Of a stretch of 64,000 nucleotides of DNA, positions 11,484 to 23,500 are shown one piece after another (the first letter of the stretch is position 1; each line of letters opens with the position of its first letter). Under the pieces are notes generated by a model. The model did no database searches. It was not told the origin of the DNA and was given only the letters and a program-made list of their open reading frames with translations. A program made the translations under genes and the position numbers. Source of the DNA: Juglans regia (taxonomy: Eukaryota > Streptophyta > Magnoliopsida > Fagales > Juglandaceae). The DNA lies in contig NC_049907.1 of NCBI RefSeq assembly GCF_001411555.2, positions 6,208,243-6,272,242 on the forward strand. The letters run 5' to 3'.

Positions 11484-13220
11484 GACACTCATAGGTTTTT
11501 CCCATGTTATTAGAAACTACCCAAACATTAGCCGCCGCACCACCTTAGAATCACAAGCACAACCTCCATCCCCTCAGTTTCATGCATTCCCATACCGAGA
11601 GTCACCCCACGTAAGCCAACCCTCCGTCGTCCATACTGTCAACACCAGTGCACCCCCTCGTAAGCCTCTGATCAACCAACCCATCTCCACCGTGCACCGG
11701 CCAGAATTCACGCTGCCCCCCATATAAAAATCGACTCAACCGTGCATACATTGCATCTCCTCGGATCGCAACTCCACCTCGCCATGCATCACCTCCACTT
11801 GATCATCACTGGAAGTCCAGCTCCTCCGCCGTACACCGCTGCACCACCACCAAAGTGCCGAGAACAACCATCTACGGAGTGATCCGAAACTCCTTTGTTT
11901 TGGGTCTGAAAAACAGAGCAGTCCTTGCTCAAACTGTTCCACTAAGCTCCTCCGCCGGCCTCTCCCTCTCCCTGTGCCCCTCGGTTTTTCAGCCACGTTA
12001 CACGACAAAAGCCATCGCACGTAGCTCCCGACCAGTCGCATGCCTTCTCACTGTCCCTCGGTGAGCTCTCTCCCCTTCCGTACGCCATACTCTCTCTCTG
12101 TATGTCACTCATACCTTCACTGTGTTTCTCTCTCTCACTCTCTCTCGCTTCTAGTGCTCCGCCGAGATCACCGCTGCAACGTTGCAAAGCCTCTAGCCCC
12201 TCGCTGCGTCGCACGCTGCCGCGTGATTCCTCTGTGTGTAAGCCTCTGCCATGCAAGATATCTATTTACGTAGGTCTTTGTTGGTTTTCAAAGAAATGAA
12301 GGAAATTACATGAGTGCCCTTTTACTACATGTTTTATTAATGTGCTTTTAATTTTTTTATTATGTATTAGTACACTCTTTTATAATTATGATTACATAAA
12401 TCGCTTAAGTATTTTAACATATTATTAAGTAAAAATTTATTTAAAGAGTAAACAATATTGGAGTAATGTTGTTTTTACACTTTAGATATGATTTAGTCTA
12501 TTTAAAAATAGTTATGTTTATTTTTAAATATTTTGAGATAATTATATTATCTAGTATTAAACTTTATAGTTTGTTTTCAATAATAAATAGATCAAACTTT
12601 TAAATATTTTAGTCATAGTTATTAAATTACTATTGATGATTTTAGAAATTGATGATTTGTAATTTTAGGTTTTGAGGAATTAAATAGGTTATTTTAGAAG
12701 CTTAGGATTAAATATCGAAATACGTGATTAATTGGAGATTTACGAGAATTACGTGATTATTTTATAGGTGACGATTAATTATTGTTCGACATTTTTTAGG
12801 AAAATTCTGAAAAAGTTAAGTCCAGGTAAGCAGGGTTCCTATACTAGACTTTGCATTAAAATAAAATGAACTGAGGTTGACTTTTTGAAATATATACATA
12901 TTTGATTATGAAAAGAAATTTGAACTACCTCAGTTATTTGTTCTGCATTATTCATGATATTCTATTTAAGAAGAAAGTATTTTATGTCATGACTAGTGTA
13001 GACATGAGCTTATTTTTTACATTCTATTTCTGAACTTTGAAAAAGAGAGCAAATATGAAATTTTGTGTATAAGTTATGTTTTTGCGATCTGATTCTGTTC
13101 AGTACTCTGTGTTGATAAGATGTGGCACTTGAAAAACCTTTGGCATGACTTTCTGATTCTGTTCTGACTCTGATTTTGATTCTGATATGGTCATTCTGAT
13201 TCTGTTTTACTCTGATATGT

Positions 13221-13375
13221 GGCCCTGTCATGGGATATAATAGTGACCTCTGGCCCTGTCACGGGATACAATAGTGATCTCTGGCCCTGTCATGAGATAC
13301 AATAGTGACCTCTGGCCCTGTCACGGGATATAATAGTGACCTCTAGCCCTACCACGGGATATAATAGTGGATTTC
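13221..13375. repeat. Five 31-bp tandem repeats inside the solo LTR
   Basis: Units start at 13221, 13252, 13283, 13314 and 13345, each reading GGCCCTGTCACGGGATATAA and then TAGTGACCTCT with a few substitutions. A diverged half unit (CCCTACCACGGGG) lies near 13444. Such arrays in U3-like regions often hold regulatory repeats; that role is inference. Confidence 0.9.
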
Positions 13376-13975
13376 TATTCTAAGTGCAATCGCTTTGATA
13401 TTCTTGGTGATTTATGTTCTGCTTGACTTTCCGCATGATGCACAACCCTACCACGGGGGTTAAACATGGTCTCTGTTCTGATATGTTATGATAAGATGAA
13501 GATGTTCAGTCATGTTGTGCCAAATGAGCCTTTGAATATGAAAAGTTGGTTTCTAAATATGAAATGTTTGAAAAGTCGCTCTGATTTTCTGATAATATGT
13601 ATTTTTTGAGATTTGCATATTGATACTGAAATGTTTTGTTTCTGCATTCTGAACTCTGTGAAAATGCTCATGTTTACACACTAGTATATGTTCTCGGCTT
13701 ACTGAGTTATTGATAACTTACCCCTTATCTCTATATATTTTTCAGATGTTTTTGAGTAGTCCAGCTAAGGATCAGGATTATGGAGCATCGGTGAGACAAT
13801 TATTTAAGCATAGTGGATTACTCATAGAAGATTTCTGAGAAGTGATGAATTTTATTAAGAGATTTTGTAGTAGTCTGATGACTTTATATTTTAAAGTATA
13901 TAAATATATTAATGAATTGTGAGTTTTAAGTTATAGGGAGTAACTTTTCGATCCCTGCAGGACCAGGGCGTTACA

Positions 13976-14478
13976 TGACTAGTCAGCAATAAGTAGATAT
14001 ACTAAGAAAGAAAAGAAGCCATGATAATCTACATCGACAGAGCAACTCTACGGCTGATAATATCACTAGAGACTACCATCATTAACTATCAGTAAGGTAC
14101 TTACTGCTACCTTCGAATATTAGTTTACCTATCCCTTTTGCCATAATACACGATCCTTAGAGTTGTAGGCCTATAAATGAACTCATTCTTTTTTTCTGGC
14201 TAAGCCATATGTTATTAGTATTTTACATCTTGATTGTTTTTTTAAGTACCAAAATATTAGTGCTACAATTTTCTCAATAGAGGTGATTATTATGTTTGTA
14301 TTTTTTTTTTTTTAGGAATTATGTTGAAAAGGGATTGCAGATTGCAGATTTATATTTGGCCAAGGTTATATTTCGTCTTTTGAATCTTCAGTTGAATAAG
14401 GCTTCTTGTTTTTCTGATATCTTACTATTTGTGTAGGCATGGTTTCGTAACTCCCAACCCATGACAAGAAGCCGATCC
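13976..14478. other. Unannotated stretch between solo LTR and triplication
   Basis: No gene or element was recognised. There is a T-run near 14300-14314 and a tandem ATTGCAGATTGCAGA at about 14333-14348. Confidence 0.4.
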
Positions 14479-15362
14479 TCTGAATTGTGGTACTTATTGT
14501 GTAGTACATACATTAGTCAAAATGACATTTGTGAAATTTCAATGAGAACAATGCAAATATGTATATTAATTGACATCCTATCATTTCTACCATTTATCAA
14601 ACAGTTTCCAGAACAATGCAAAATATGTGATGAAAAGTAGAGGAATACCAGAGAAAAGCAGGGGGTAATGAAAGTTGTGATGAATCGGAGGTGCATGTAA
14701 TCAAACAACCTTGATAGGATCAGAGCAAGAAGAAGGAGCAACAATAGTGGGCCGTGGATTGCAAGATGGTTCTCTGAATTGTGGTACTTATTGTGTAGTG
14801 CATACATTAGTCAAAATGACATTTGTGAAATTTCAATGAGAACAATGCAAATATGTATATTAATTGACATCCTATCATTTCTACCATTTATCAAACAGTT
14901 TCCAGAACAATGCAAAATATGTGATGAAAAGTAGAGGAATACCAGAGAAAAGCAGGGGGTAATGAAAGTTGTGATGAATCGGAGGTGCATGTAATCAAAC
15001 AACCTTGATAGGATCAGAGCAAGAAGAAGGAGCAACAATAGTGGGCCGTGGATTGCAAGATGGTTCTCTGAATTGTGGTACTTATTGTGTAGTGCATACA
15101 TTAGTCAAAATGACATTTGTGAAATTTCAATGAGAACAATGCAAATATGTATATTAATTGACATCCTATCATTTCTACCATTTATCAAACAGTTTCCAGA
15201 ACAATGCAAAATATGTGATGAAAAGTAGAGGAATACCAGAGAAAAGCAGGGGGTAATGAAAGTTGTGATGAATCGGAGGTGCATGTAATCAAACAACCTT
15301 GATAGGATCAGAGCAAGAAGAAGGAGCAACAATAGTGGGCCGTGGATTGCAAGATGGTTCTT
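14479..15362. repeat. Three near-identical 294-bp tandem copies
   Basis: Copies begin at about 14481, 14775 and 15069 (each TGAATTGTGGTACTTATTGT) and the array ends at 15362. The first copy differs from the others at GTAGTACAT versus GTAGTGCAT; apart from the array edges I saw no other difference. The period is a multiple of three, so each copy carries the same 96-codon minus-strand open frame (14517-14807, 14811-15101, and 15105-15398 with a different start). That frame is leucine-rich and matches no family I recognise. I treat it as a passenger. The high identity points to a very recent amplification or an assembly artefact. Confidence 0.95.
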
Positions 15363-15558
15363 TGAGATCTGAGGTGGGGTTAGGGTTGAGAGGGGCACGA
15401 ATGTTGTCGATGACGTCAGGGAAAATTAGCAACAATAAATGCACAATCATTTCATACTCAAAAATGAAGAAAAATCCATCGCACAATAGATTGATACCCA
15501 TTTCATACACAAAATAGTCAATACAAAACTTACCCAAATAAAGCTTCAGTAGTGGCAA
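15289..15558 (-). CDS. Possible 89-aa hypothetical ORF
   Basis: The frame starts MPLLKLYLGKFCIDYF and ends SSCSDPIKVV. Its last part lies in the end of the third 294-bp copy. It is preceded on its own strand by about 200 bp of CT-rich sequence (purine-rich on plus, 15590-15745), which resembles a plant 5' leader. No domain is recognisable. It may be a first exon of a damaged gene or nothing. Confidence is low. Confidence 0.2.
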   Translation of the reverse strand: MPLLKLYLGKFCIDYFVYEMGINLLCDGFFFIFEYEMIVHLLLLIFPDVIDNIRAPLNPNPTSDLKEPSCNPRPTIVAPSSCSDPIKVV

Positions 15559-15589
15559 AACCCAACCGAGAGAGAGTGCTGCGTTCTTG

Positions 15590-15745
15590 AGCCAAGCCGA
15601 GGAAGATAGAAAATGGAGAGAAGAGGGAGAGGAGTTTCAGAAAAAAGGCAAATGGAGAGAGGAGGATAAGAGTTTCAGAAAAAAGAAAAACAAAGAGAAG
15701 AGGGAGAGAAGAGTTTCAGAAAAAGGAAAATACGTGGGAAAGAGA
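15590..15745. repeat. Purine-rich imperfect repeats
   Basis: GAGAAGAGGGAGA-type blocks alternate four times with AGTTTCAGAAAAAAG blocks. On the plus strand it reads as a charged EE/KK-rich frame that I take as a by-product of composition. Confidence 0.7.
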
Positions 15746-15998
15746 GAGGCGCAATTGCATGGAAAAGAATAAAATAAACATTTGATCCTTCAACAATAGC
15801 TCGCCAACTATGACCAAGGAGAGAAATTCACTGTAGCTCAAAGTTAAGAGAATTTCCCTTTGGCTACTCCAATATAGGGATTTTAACTCAAAAAATGCTA
15901 AATTTTGGACTTAAACTTGGTAATGGCTAGTTCATTAAAAAATTATATTTTAATGAAACGATGTCATTTCATTTTAGGGTAAAAACCCCCTTTCATCA

Positions 15999-16002
<4 letters not shown>

Positions 16003-16047
<45 letters not shown>
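16003..16047. repeat. (TC)n microsatellite
   Basis: Roughly 22 TC dinucleotides in an almost unbroken run, ahead of the second hAT pseudogene. Confidence 0.9.
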
Positions 16048-16055
<8 letters not shown>

Positions 16056-16324
16056 TGGTCTCAATTCTCCTCTTTGTCACAATCTCTTGTTGCCCTCGCC
16101 ACATCTATCGTCCTCTCCATTTCATCTTGTAAGTAACTGGTAAACATAAAATGCATGAACATTCAGATTGTTTTATTTGTTGAACAGAGGTTAGGATTTT
16201 GTTCCATATACGATGGAGTTATGTTTTGCTTGATGTGGAGTTGGATTGTGAGCTACCATTTCGATTGTTGATTGTGAATTTTTTGTCCTTTTGATTTCGG
16301 ATTGATTTTGAAAGATGGTTTAGG

Positions 16325-16640
16325 GCTTCAATTCAAAACCCTAATTTGAGACCCTAAATGATCTAAGGGTTTATTTCGAACCCCTAAACTAATTTGGGTT
16401 TTCGGATTGAACCCCTACTTTAGTTTAGAGTCTCAATTTGAGACACTAAATTAGGTTAAGGGTTCAATTGAATTGAACCCCTAACCTAATCTATTTATTG
16501 AAGACCGTAATCTAGTTTGGGGTTTCAAATTGAATCCCAAAACTTGATTGGAGTTTCAAGTTGAAACCCAAAACTAGATTAGTTTCTCAATATAAGACCT
16601 GAATCTAGTTTGAGGTTTTAGATTGAATTTGAAGTTGTAA
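16325..16640. repeat. Cluster of short inverted repeats (AACCCTAA/TTAGGGTT-like)
   Basis: About 300 bp are made of alternating pieces such as AACCCCTAAACTAATTTGGG and its inverted forms, giving a chain of potential hairpins. The best is 16450-16490, with 20-bp arms around a one-base centre and one mismatch. It lies just upstream of the hAT reading frame, where subterminal motifs of that transposon would be expected. Confidence 0.7.
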
Positions 16641-16716
16641 ACAAGATTGTGTGGTTTTTAAAACCTAAAATCTTTGATACTTTGTATCATGTTTGGTTGC
16701 TTGTTTGATAAGTTCC

Positions 16717-18760
16717 ATGGATAGTGGTGATTGTGCTAGTGTGGGTGATCATAATACTATTCTAACTCCAACTGCTAGCACTAGTGCTACCTCCACTACA
16801 CTTCCCTTTATCCCTATTCCCATGGGTCCACCAACATTTCCATCGTGTTGAAACATTTTACCAAATTAGAGAGTGGTGACCCTAATGAACCACTAGCAAA
16901 ATATAATAATTGTGGTGTTCTTTATAGTTGTCATTATAAACGATATGGCACTTCCAAAATGAAAAATCATTTAGAATAACAGTGCAAGAAAGCCCTATAT
17001 GATGTAAAGTATTTGAAAAGAATCAGTCTAACTTAGAGATCAGACTTAAAAAGGTGGGGGATGGGAGTAGTGGGGTGATATATTGAAGGGGTTTGTGAAT
17101 TTTGACCTGGAGAGGTGTTGAAAGATTTTAGTTCTTATGATCATAATTGATGAGCTACCATTTCGATTTGTGAAGGGTGAAGAGTTCCAAGCCTACTCTA
17201 AGGATTAGGAACATAGGTTTAACATTCATTCTCGCCAAACGGTGATGAAGAATGTTCTTAAAGTATATGGAATTGAGAAGGATTTGTTAAAACATTTATT
17301 GAATGGTCAAAGAGTTTGCCTTAGTATTGATACATGGACATCGGTCCAAAATTTGAACTACATGTATTTGCTTGCTTCTTTTGTAGATAGTGATTGGAGG
17401 TTACACAAAAGATTTTTAAGTTTTGATTAATTGCCAATTACAAAGGTGAAACTATTGGGAAGGCAGTGAAATCTGGAATAAAGGAGTAAGGTTTGGATGA
17501 AGTGGTGACAATAACAGTGGATAATGCTTTGTCTAACGATACCACACTTGGGTATTTGAAGAATATGGTTAGAGAGTAAAATATGTCTATATTGGGTGGT
17601 GAGTTTTTGCACGTTGAATGTTCTGCACATGTCCTCAATCTTATTTTAACTGACTGCTTGAAAGATGTTCATGAATCGGTTACATGAGTAAAAAATACAA
17701 TGTGGTTTGTGAGATATTCGCCTCCTAGACATAAGAAATTCAAGATCTTTCTTAATGTTGTGGCTCTTGAATGTAAGAAGATGTTTGTCTTGATATTCCT
17801 ACAAGATGTAATTCAACCTTCTTGATGTTGGAAATGACCGAACAATATAGAATAGACTTTGATGCCGTGGGAGATCGGGACATGCAATATATTCGCTACT
17901 TTGATTATAATGAAGGGAGATTAGGGCAGCCCAATGGTGTGGATTGGGAAAATATCCAGGTTTTTGTAGAATTTTTGTGATTTTTTTATGATGTCACACA
18001 CCATTTTTGGATCTTTATATGTAACAGCCAATAAATATGGTCAACAAGTTTGTCAGGTGAATGAGCAATTGGATGAAATGTGTGAAAGTGTTGCTACTTT
18101 AAGTATTATGGCATTGAACATGAAGCTCAAGTACAAGAAATATCAAGGAGATTTGAGCAGGATCAATGTTTTGTTATATGATGCTATTGTTCTTAACCTG
18201 CGGTAAAAAATTGATGGAATGATGTATGGGGTGGAAAACAATAGCGCGAAGCGATTGTCGGATTGTGTTAAGGGTTAAGGACACCTCAATAGGTTGCGTT
18301 CGAGGGGTTAATATAGATGTTCCACCATCGAGCGCATTGCCTCCTCCCGAAGTGGGGTATGAAGTTTGTGATACCCACAAGCTTCATAAGAGTTTAGACA
18401 GCCAATCGGACTTGGAAAGATACTTGTCTCCTAAGTTATATCTATATGTGGAGGAATTTGATATTTTAGGTTTGTGGAAAGTAAATGTTGTCAAGTATCC
18501 TATTATTGGAGAGATAGCCCATAGTATTTATGGTCATCCCTATTTCTACCATAGTCTCGGAGTCTGCATTTAGCAATGAAGGGTGCATATTGGGACCCAT
18601 TTCAGAGTTCATTGTCTTTTGGCACTATGGAGGCTTTGATTTGCATCTAAATCAGATCAAAGGGAAGTCAATTTAGGTTCGGGAGGTGGTGGACTTTGCG
18701 GAGAGCTACGGGGAGGAAGATGTTGCCCACCTTAGGAGCAATAATTGTTCTTAATTTATT
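16717..18760 (+). pseudogene. hAT-family BED zinc-finger transposase pseudogene
   Basis: Starting at ATG 16717, frames read in order. First is a BED finger (AKYNNCGVLYSC...GTSKMKNHL), in which the first zinc-binding Cys has become Tyr. Then comes the hAT core (FRFVKGEEFQAYSK; LLNGQRVCLSIDTWTSVQNLNYM; ITVDNALSND; ILGGEFLHVECSAHVLNLIL). Next is the DUF4413-like middle. Last is the C-terminal dimerisation domain (SDLERYLSPKLY, FDILGLWKVNVVKYPI, VNLGSGGGGLCGE region). I count more than ten stops or frame changes. An apparent intron separates a last piece (GTTSKQDVPSQSTSAAH) near 18857-18910. The protein would have bound the element ends in the nucleus. This copy is dead. Confidence 0.85.
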
Positions 18761-18910
18761 CTTGCAATAATTGTTCTTAATTTATTCTTTGCTATTGCTT
18801 ATATAGATTATGTTATATTTATTTGATAAACTTAATTTTAATATCAATTGTTGTAGGAACAACTTCGAAACAAGATGTGCCATCTCAATCTACGTCGGCC
18901 GCACATTGAT

Positions 18911-19955
18911 TGTCTAATACACCATTGGTATGTTATTTAATTTTTTTTTTTTTTGTTGGTACTTATATGATTATTTTTTCTACTTGATTTTCTTTTCTTT
19001 CTTAGATTTTATGATGTCACTTGGAATTGGAAGGGACTTTAGTTTGGGCTTTTAGCAAATAGTTTCTTATTTTTTTTCTTTATTTCCATTTTTTATGTAT
19101 TATAATCTGTAAAATTGTTATTCTTAAATTATTCAAACTATTTGTAATATTTTTAAATTAATTGATAATAGTTTTAGATTAGTGTGTAATAGCTTTCGAC
19201 TACTTTGTAATATTTTAGAATTAATAGTTAGCAACTTTATTATGTTTTATATTTGAACATAAGATTTAATTTAATACATTTTAGATTTTCAAATTTCATA
19301 TTTATTTTGAGAATATTTGAAGTGGAAAATAGGTTCTAGGTCCAAAATTAGCCCGAAACACTCTAAAAACGGATTGTGGGCCAAAAAATGACACAAAAAC
19401 AAGTTTTGGGCCTAATGGTGAGCAAACGGCCCATCGACCAATCTGACCTCCCAGCATCCGGGCAGTGGCACCCAGCAAAACAGGATGAGGTCAAGGCCGG
19501 GGCCAGGGCTAGGTGGGCTTGCTACCCGCCCATTAGGGGTCGATAGCCGGCCTATTAAATTAGCTATGTTTATGAACAAAACTAGCTACATAGACAAAAA
19601 TGATGCCTAGTTGTTAATTGCTTGTCATGAATAGGGGAATAGGGTGTCATACATTGGTATACTATTAAGACATTGTCTTCTAATTTTGTTGTATACCAAA
19701 AACCTTTCTGAGTTTGGATTTTCTAGCAAAACAGGCCAGTCTCAACCAAGAGATTTGGCCAGGGTTGGGTTCACGATGATCAACTGGTTGGCATATTATA
19801 AAGAAAAGTATTTTGAGTTACAAAAAACTCCATCCATCATCATCAATATTTGATCACCTAGTTTCATATTTGATTGGCTATAAAGAAAAGTCATGTAATT
19901 GTACAACTAGTTTCATATTTGATCAGAATAACTAATTAATTATTCATAATGAATT
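18911..19955. other. AT-rich stretch, with GC-rich hAT-end-like block at 19390-19560
   Basis: Mostly AT-rich DNA with no gene. The block at 19390-19560 (GGGCCTAATGG, CCGGGGCCAGGGCTAGG, CTACCCGCCCATTAGGGG) resembles the GC-rich terminal region of plant hAT elements and may be the 3' end of the hAT pseudogene upstream. No terminal inverted repeat pair was proved. Confidence 0.4.
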
Positions 19956-19959
19956 TCAC

Positions 19960-20300
19960 AACAAGCTGTTATTAGTATCATCAAGATTTCAATCGAAAGT
20001 CTATATATCTATTGTTTGATGGTTAATTTGACAACTCTTTTAGAGAATGAAGAATATAATAATAACACGAATAAATAAGATCCTCAATTAAATTGGAGCA
20101 CTTTTATTGCCAATAAAGACTAATATAAAGTAGACTATTAACACCTAATAAGAAAATGATGTTAGATACCAAGATACTTGTAAGGAAAATCCTCAACTTA
20201 TTTTATACCATTTTGTGTTACTTTCATCCGCAAACTATGTTGTTGTTGGATATCATGACTCGCCTACTCAGACACAACTTCTTTGTTTTTTAATCTATAC
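19960..20300 (-). pseudogene. Remnant of a receptor-like protein gene 3' end
   Basis: This stretch parallels 20460-20760, the last coding part of the intact receptor-like protein gene, almost phrase by phrase. Examples are GACAACTCTTTTAGAG versus GACAACCTTTTTGAGG, GCCAATAAAGACTAATATAA versus GCCAATAAGGATTAATATAA, and AAGAAAATGATGTTAGATACC versus AAGAAAATGATGTAAGATACC. It keeps the membrane helix and juxtamembrane region in broken form. It shows a former tandem neighbour, of which only the tail survives. Confidence 0.75.
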
Positions 20301-20509
20301 TTAATTTATTTAATCCAATCAAATACAGTAGCAAGAAGAAACCATTCCCAATCACGGAAAACAATATCCATAATAAAATAGAATAAAAGTTTAAGCAAAG
20401 TACACCTCTCTCATATTTGAGCCCAATAACTAACTATTCCAAAATCCAATTCATAGATAACTTACCATTATTGCTATCATTAACGATTTCAAAAGAAAAT
20501 CGATGTATC

Positions 20510-23500
20510 TTAATTCAATAGACAATTTGACAACCTTTTTGAGGTATCAAAAGCAAAATAATAACAAGAGTATATAAGATCTTCCATGAAGTTGTAGCAT
20601 CTTTGTAGCCAATAAGGATTAATATAAAGAAGACTCACAACACTAAAGAAGAAAATGATGTAAGATACCGAGAAACTTGTATAGAAGACCAGAGGATCTA
20701 CTTCATACCATTTTCTATCACTTGCATTTGAAGATTGGGTTGGTCTTGGATCTGACTTGATTACTTTGGTGCAACTTTTATCTAGTGGTGGTCCACAGAG
20801 AAATAGGTTTCCTTCATAGATGCTTTTCTCAAATGTTCCAAATTGTGCTTTCATATCTGGAACTTTACCTGATAAGTTGTTGTGAGCCACGTTGAATACC
20901 GCAAGAAAGTTTAGATCAATCAATTCTGAAGGAATTTCTCCACTCAAAGTATTATGAGAGAGATCTAAGCTTTCCAAAAGAGACAAGTGTGAGAATGTTT
21001 TTGGAATAGTACCATCCAATTGATTATAAGATAAGTTCAATGCAATGATTGAAGATATTTGCCCTAATTCCAGTGGAATGCCTCCTGTTAGGTTGTTGCA
21101 TGACAAATCCAATCCAGACATCAGCGCAAGAACAGAACCCTTATAAGAGAGGGACCTATATTTGGTTACAAACTCAATCTCTACTTCCCCATCAAAATAT
21201 ATAAACTCTCGGTAAATTTTGACACTCTTCTCTAGCAAACCTTTATATGTGTAAGGTATCCTATGTAGATTCAAAAAACCACCATCTCTAATAAAATAGT
21301 CAAAATGAGTAGCCCCAATCTTCCCAAAATATATATTGTTAAAGCATTGCGGTATGGTCCCAGAAAAAGCATTCTTGGAAAGATCCATTATGCTTATCAT
21401 CTTTAACAAACACAACTGATTCGGGATTATACCAGTGAAACGATTGCCACTCAACAAAAGTACTTTTAAGTCTTGAAGTTGTTTGATTTCAATAGAGATG
21501 CTACCTGAAAAGCTGTTATCTCTCATGTCCAATGTCAAAAGAGATGAGGAATTGAATAGAACTTCCGGTATTGATCCTGTGAATTTGTTCCCTTGCAAAT
21601 ATAGGTGTTCAAGCTCTGGTAGATTCAAGCAAACAGGTAAAGATCCTGTAAATAAGTTGTGGGAAAGGTCTAAAGTAACTGTCGCATGACTTAGTTCACA
21701 TGGGATCTGACCGTAAAAACTATTGTTAGCCATGAGAAGAGTCTTCAAGTCTGCAATGTTTCCGAGCCCCTTGGGGATCGTACTTGAGATGTCGTTGTGG
21801 CTGATATCTAAATAACTCAAGTAAGAATAAGTTGAATTAAGCATCGGTAGAATACTGGTGAATTGATTTCCACTCAAGTCCGAAGTCGATGTTAACTTCA
21901 ATTGCTCTAATAAGATTTCGCCATGAAAGCTGTTATAACCAAGGTTCAAACTCGTTATCCGCGACCAATTCCTAGCCAATTCTCTTGGGATTTCACCCGA
22001 GAATTCATTGAAGGACAAATCTAAGGTTTCCAAAATAGTCATGTCACCAATTGAGGAAGGAAGATTACCTTCAAAAGAATTATGGGAAAGAATTAGATAG
22101 ATTAAATTTGGACACATCTTCCCAATGTTTTCTTGAAGTTTTCCCTCCATGTGATTGTTTGAGACATCCATCCGAGAAATATAAGTGTGCTGCTGTAGTT
22201 GAAAATGTAAATGACCCACAAAGAAATTATCCCGAAGATCCAGGCCTTTTAATCTCGTATTGTTTTCAAGCAACCAATTCGGAAAGCTTCCATTCAACTT
22301 ATTATAAGAGAGATCAATTACTTCCAACTCATGCTGGTTGAGGAGAAATGTAGGAATATTGCTGGCAAGCTTGTTCAAGCTACAATTAGTCATTTGAAGA
22401 ACCTTTAGCTGAAACAAAGGAACCCAACCCGCAGGATTTTCAGTTTCTATCTCAAGCTTCTTGTTTTCGTTAAAGAATCTAATCACCTCAAGCTTAGAGT
22501 GGTTGGCGAATAAGCTGAGCGAGAGTAATCCCTCAAATTGATTATAACTAAAATCAATGTACTCGAGAGACGTCTGGCTGGCTACCACATAAGAGGAAAT
22601 ATCTCCTTCAAAGTGATTCTCAGAAACATCTAAAAATCTAAGAGATGTCATATTGTTTATGCACGGAGGAAGGATCCCCTCAAAGCCATTACCAGATAAA
22701 TCTAACTCTTCAAGCTTATTCAGTGTGCAGAATTCTGTCAAACGGAAGAGCATCAACATTACTAAACATGAATGGTCTATTGTTGTACTTTGAAATTGAA
22801 AACAAGGTCAAAAAATAATCAAAATTAACCATTCTCTCACTTGTGTTAATATTCCTCACTAACCATAGATGGTTAGGGTAATGCTAACAAGTGCAAATGC
22901 TTGATTTTATATATATATATATAGTTGATCATTACCTCGAGTCGGTAAAGTGCCGTTGAGTTCATTGGAAGACAGTGACAGGGCCTTGAGAGAAAATAGT
23001 TCCCGAATAGAAGGAGAAACACTTCCTGTGAACAAATTTCCGCTGATATCTAAAATCTCCAACTTGCTAAAATTTGCCAAATCTACAAGAGATATTGTGT
23101 CAAAGAATATCATAATTAGACATGATCGCATACCGACTGATCAAAGAATATCATAATTATACTGATATTGTGTCAAAAAATTACCACTGTTTTGATTGGC
23201 AATGACGAGTGCCAAAACGTCATAATTAAAAGCCCAAAGAATAATAAATAGGATAAACCAAATCATGAACCTGTATGAAAGATCGACATATATACGTACC
23301 ATTTATTGGCAAGGATCCTGCCAACTTATTCCCAGCAAGATTCAAATTCTTAAGGGATTTGATTGCAGCAAGTGACTGTAAAATGCTCTGGTTGAGGAAA
23401 TTCAAGCTAAGATCTAATATCTCCAAATTCTCCAATCTTGACAAGCTTTCCCAATCTGTGATTATTTTTATTTTTATTTATTGTTAAAGAAAAAATAAAA

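Larger units (their letters stand above)
11220..13975 (+). mobile_element. Solo LTR of a large Ty3/gypsy element (2756 bp)
   Basis: The segment starts TGTAACACCTG and ends CAGGGCGTTACA, so its ends are inverted complements starting TG and ending CA. The five bases before it (TGTCT, 11215-11219) and after it (TGACT, 13976-13980) match at four of five positions, consistent with an aged 5-bp target duplication. No primer binding site or polypurine tract adjoins it, so it is a solo LTR left by recombination between two LTRs. The TGTAACRCC termini and 2-3 kb length fit the Tekay/Del type (inference). Inside are a TATATATATATA box near 11471, an unusually GC-rich block at 11500-12260, and a 31-bp tandem repeat. 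Confidence 0.75.

Noticed and set aside
11736..12299. Several 65-104 aa frames on both strands within 11.7-12.3 kb
   Set aside because: They lie inside the GC-rich part of the solo LTR, where stops are rare by composition. No family motif.
13221..13375. Regular 31-bp repeats considered as a CRISPR-like array
   Set aside because: Units are directly adjacent without spacers and lie in a plant LTR.
14479..14560. NCGTYCVVHTLVKM reading, considered as a Ulp1-type protease or other cysteine enzyme piece
   Set aside because: Too short, no further catalytic segment, and stops follow at once.
16325..16640. AACCCTAA-like words considered as a true interstitial telomere
   Set aside because: Units are not in a regular 7-bp period and alternate orientation. 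A hairpin cluster fits better.
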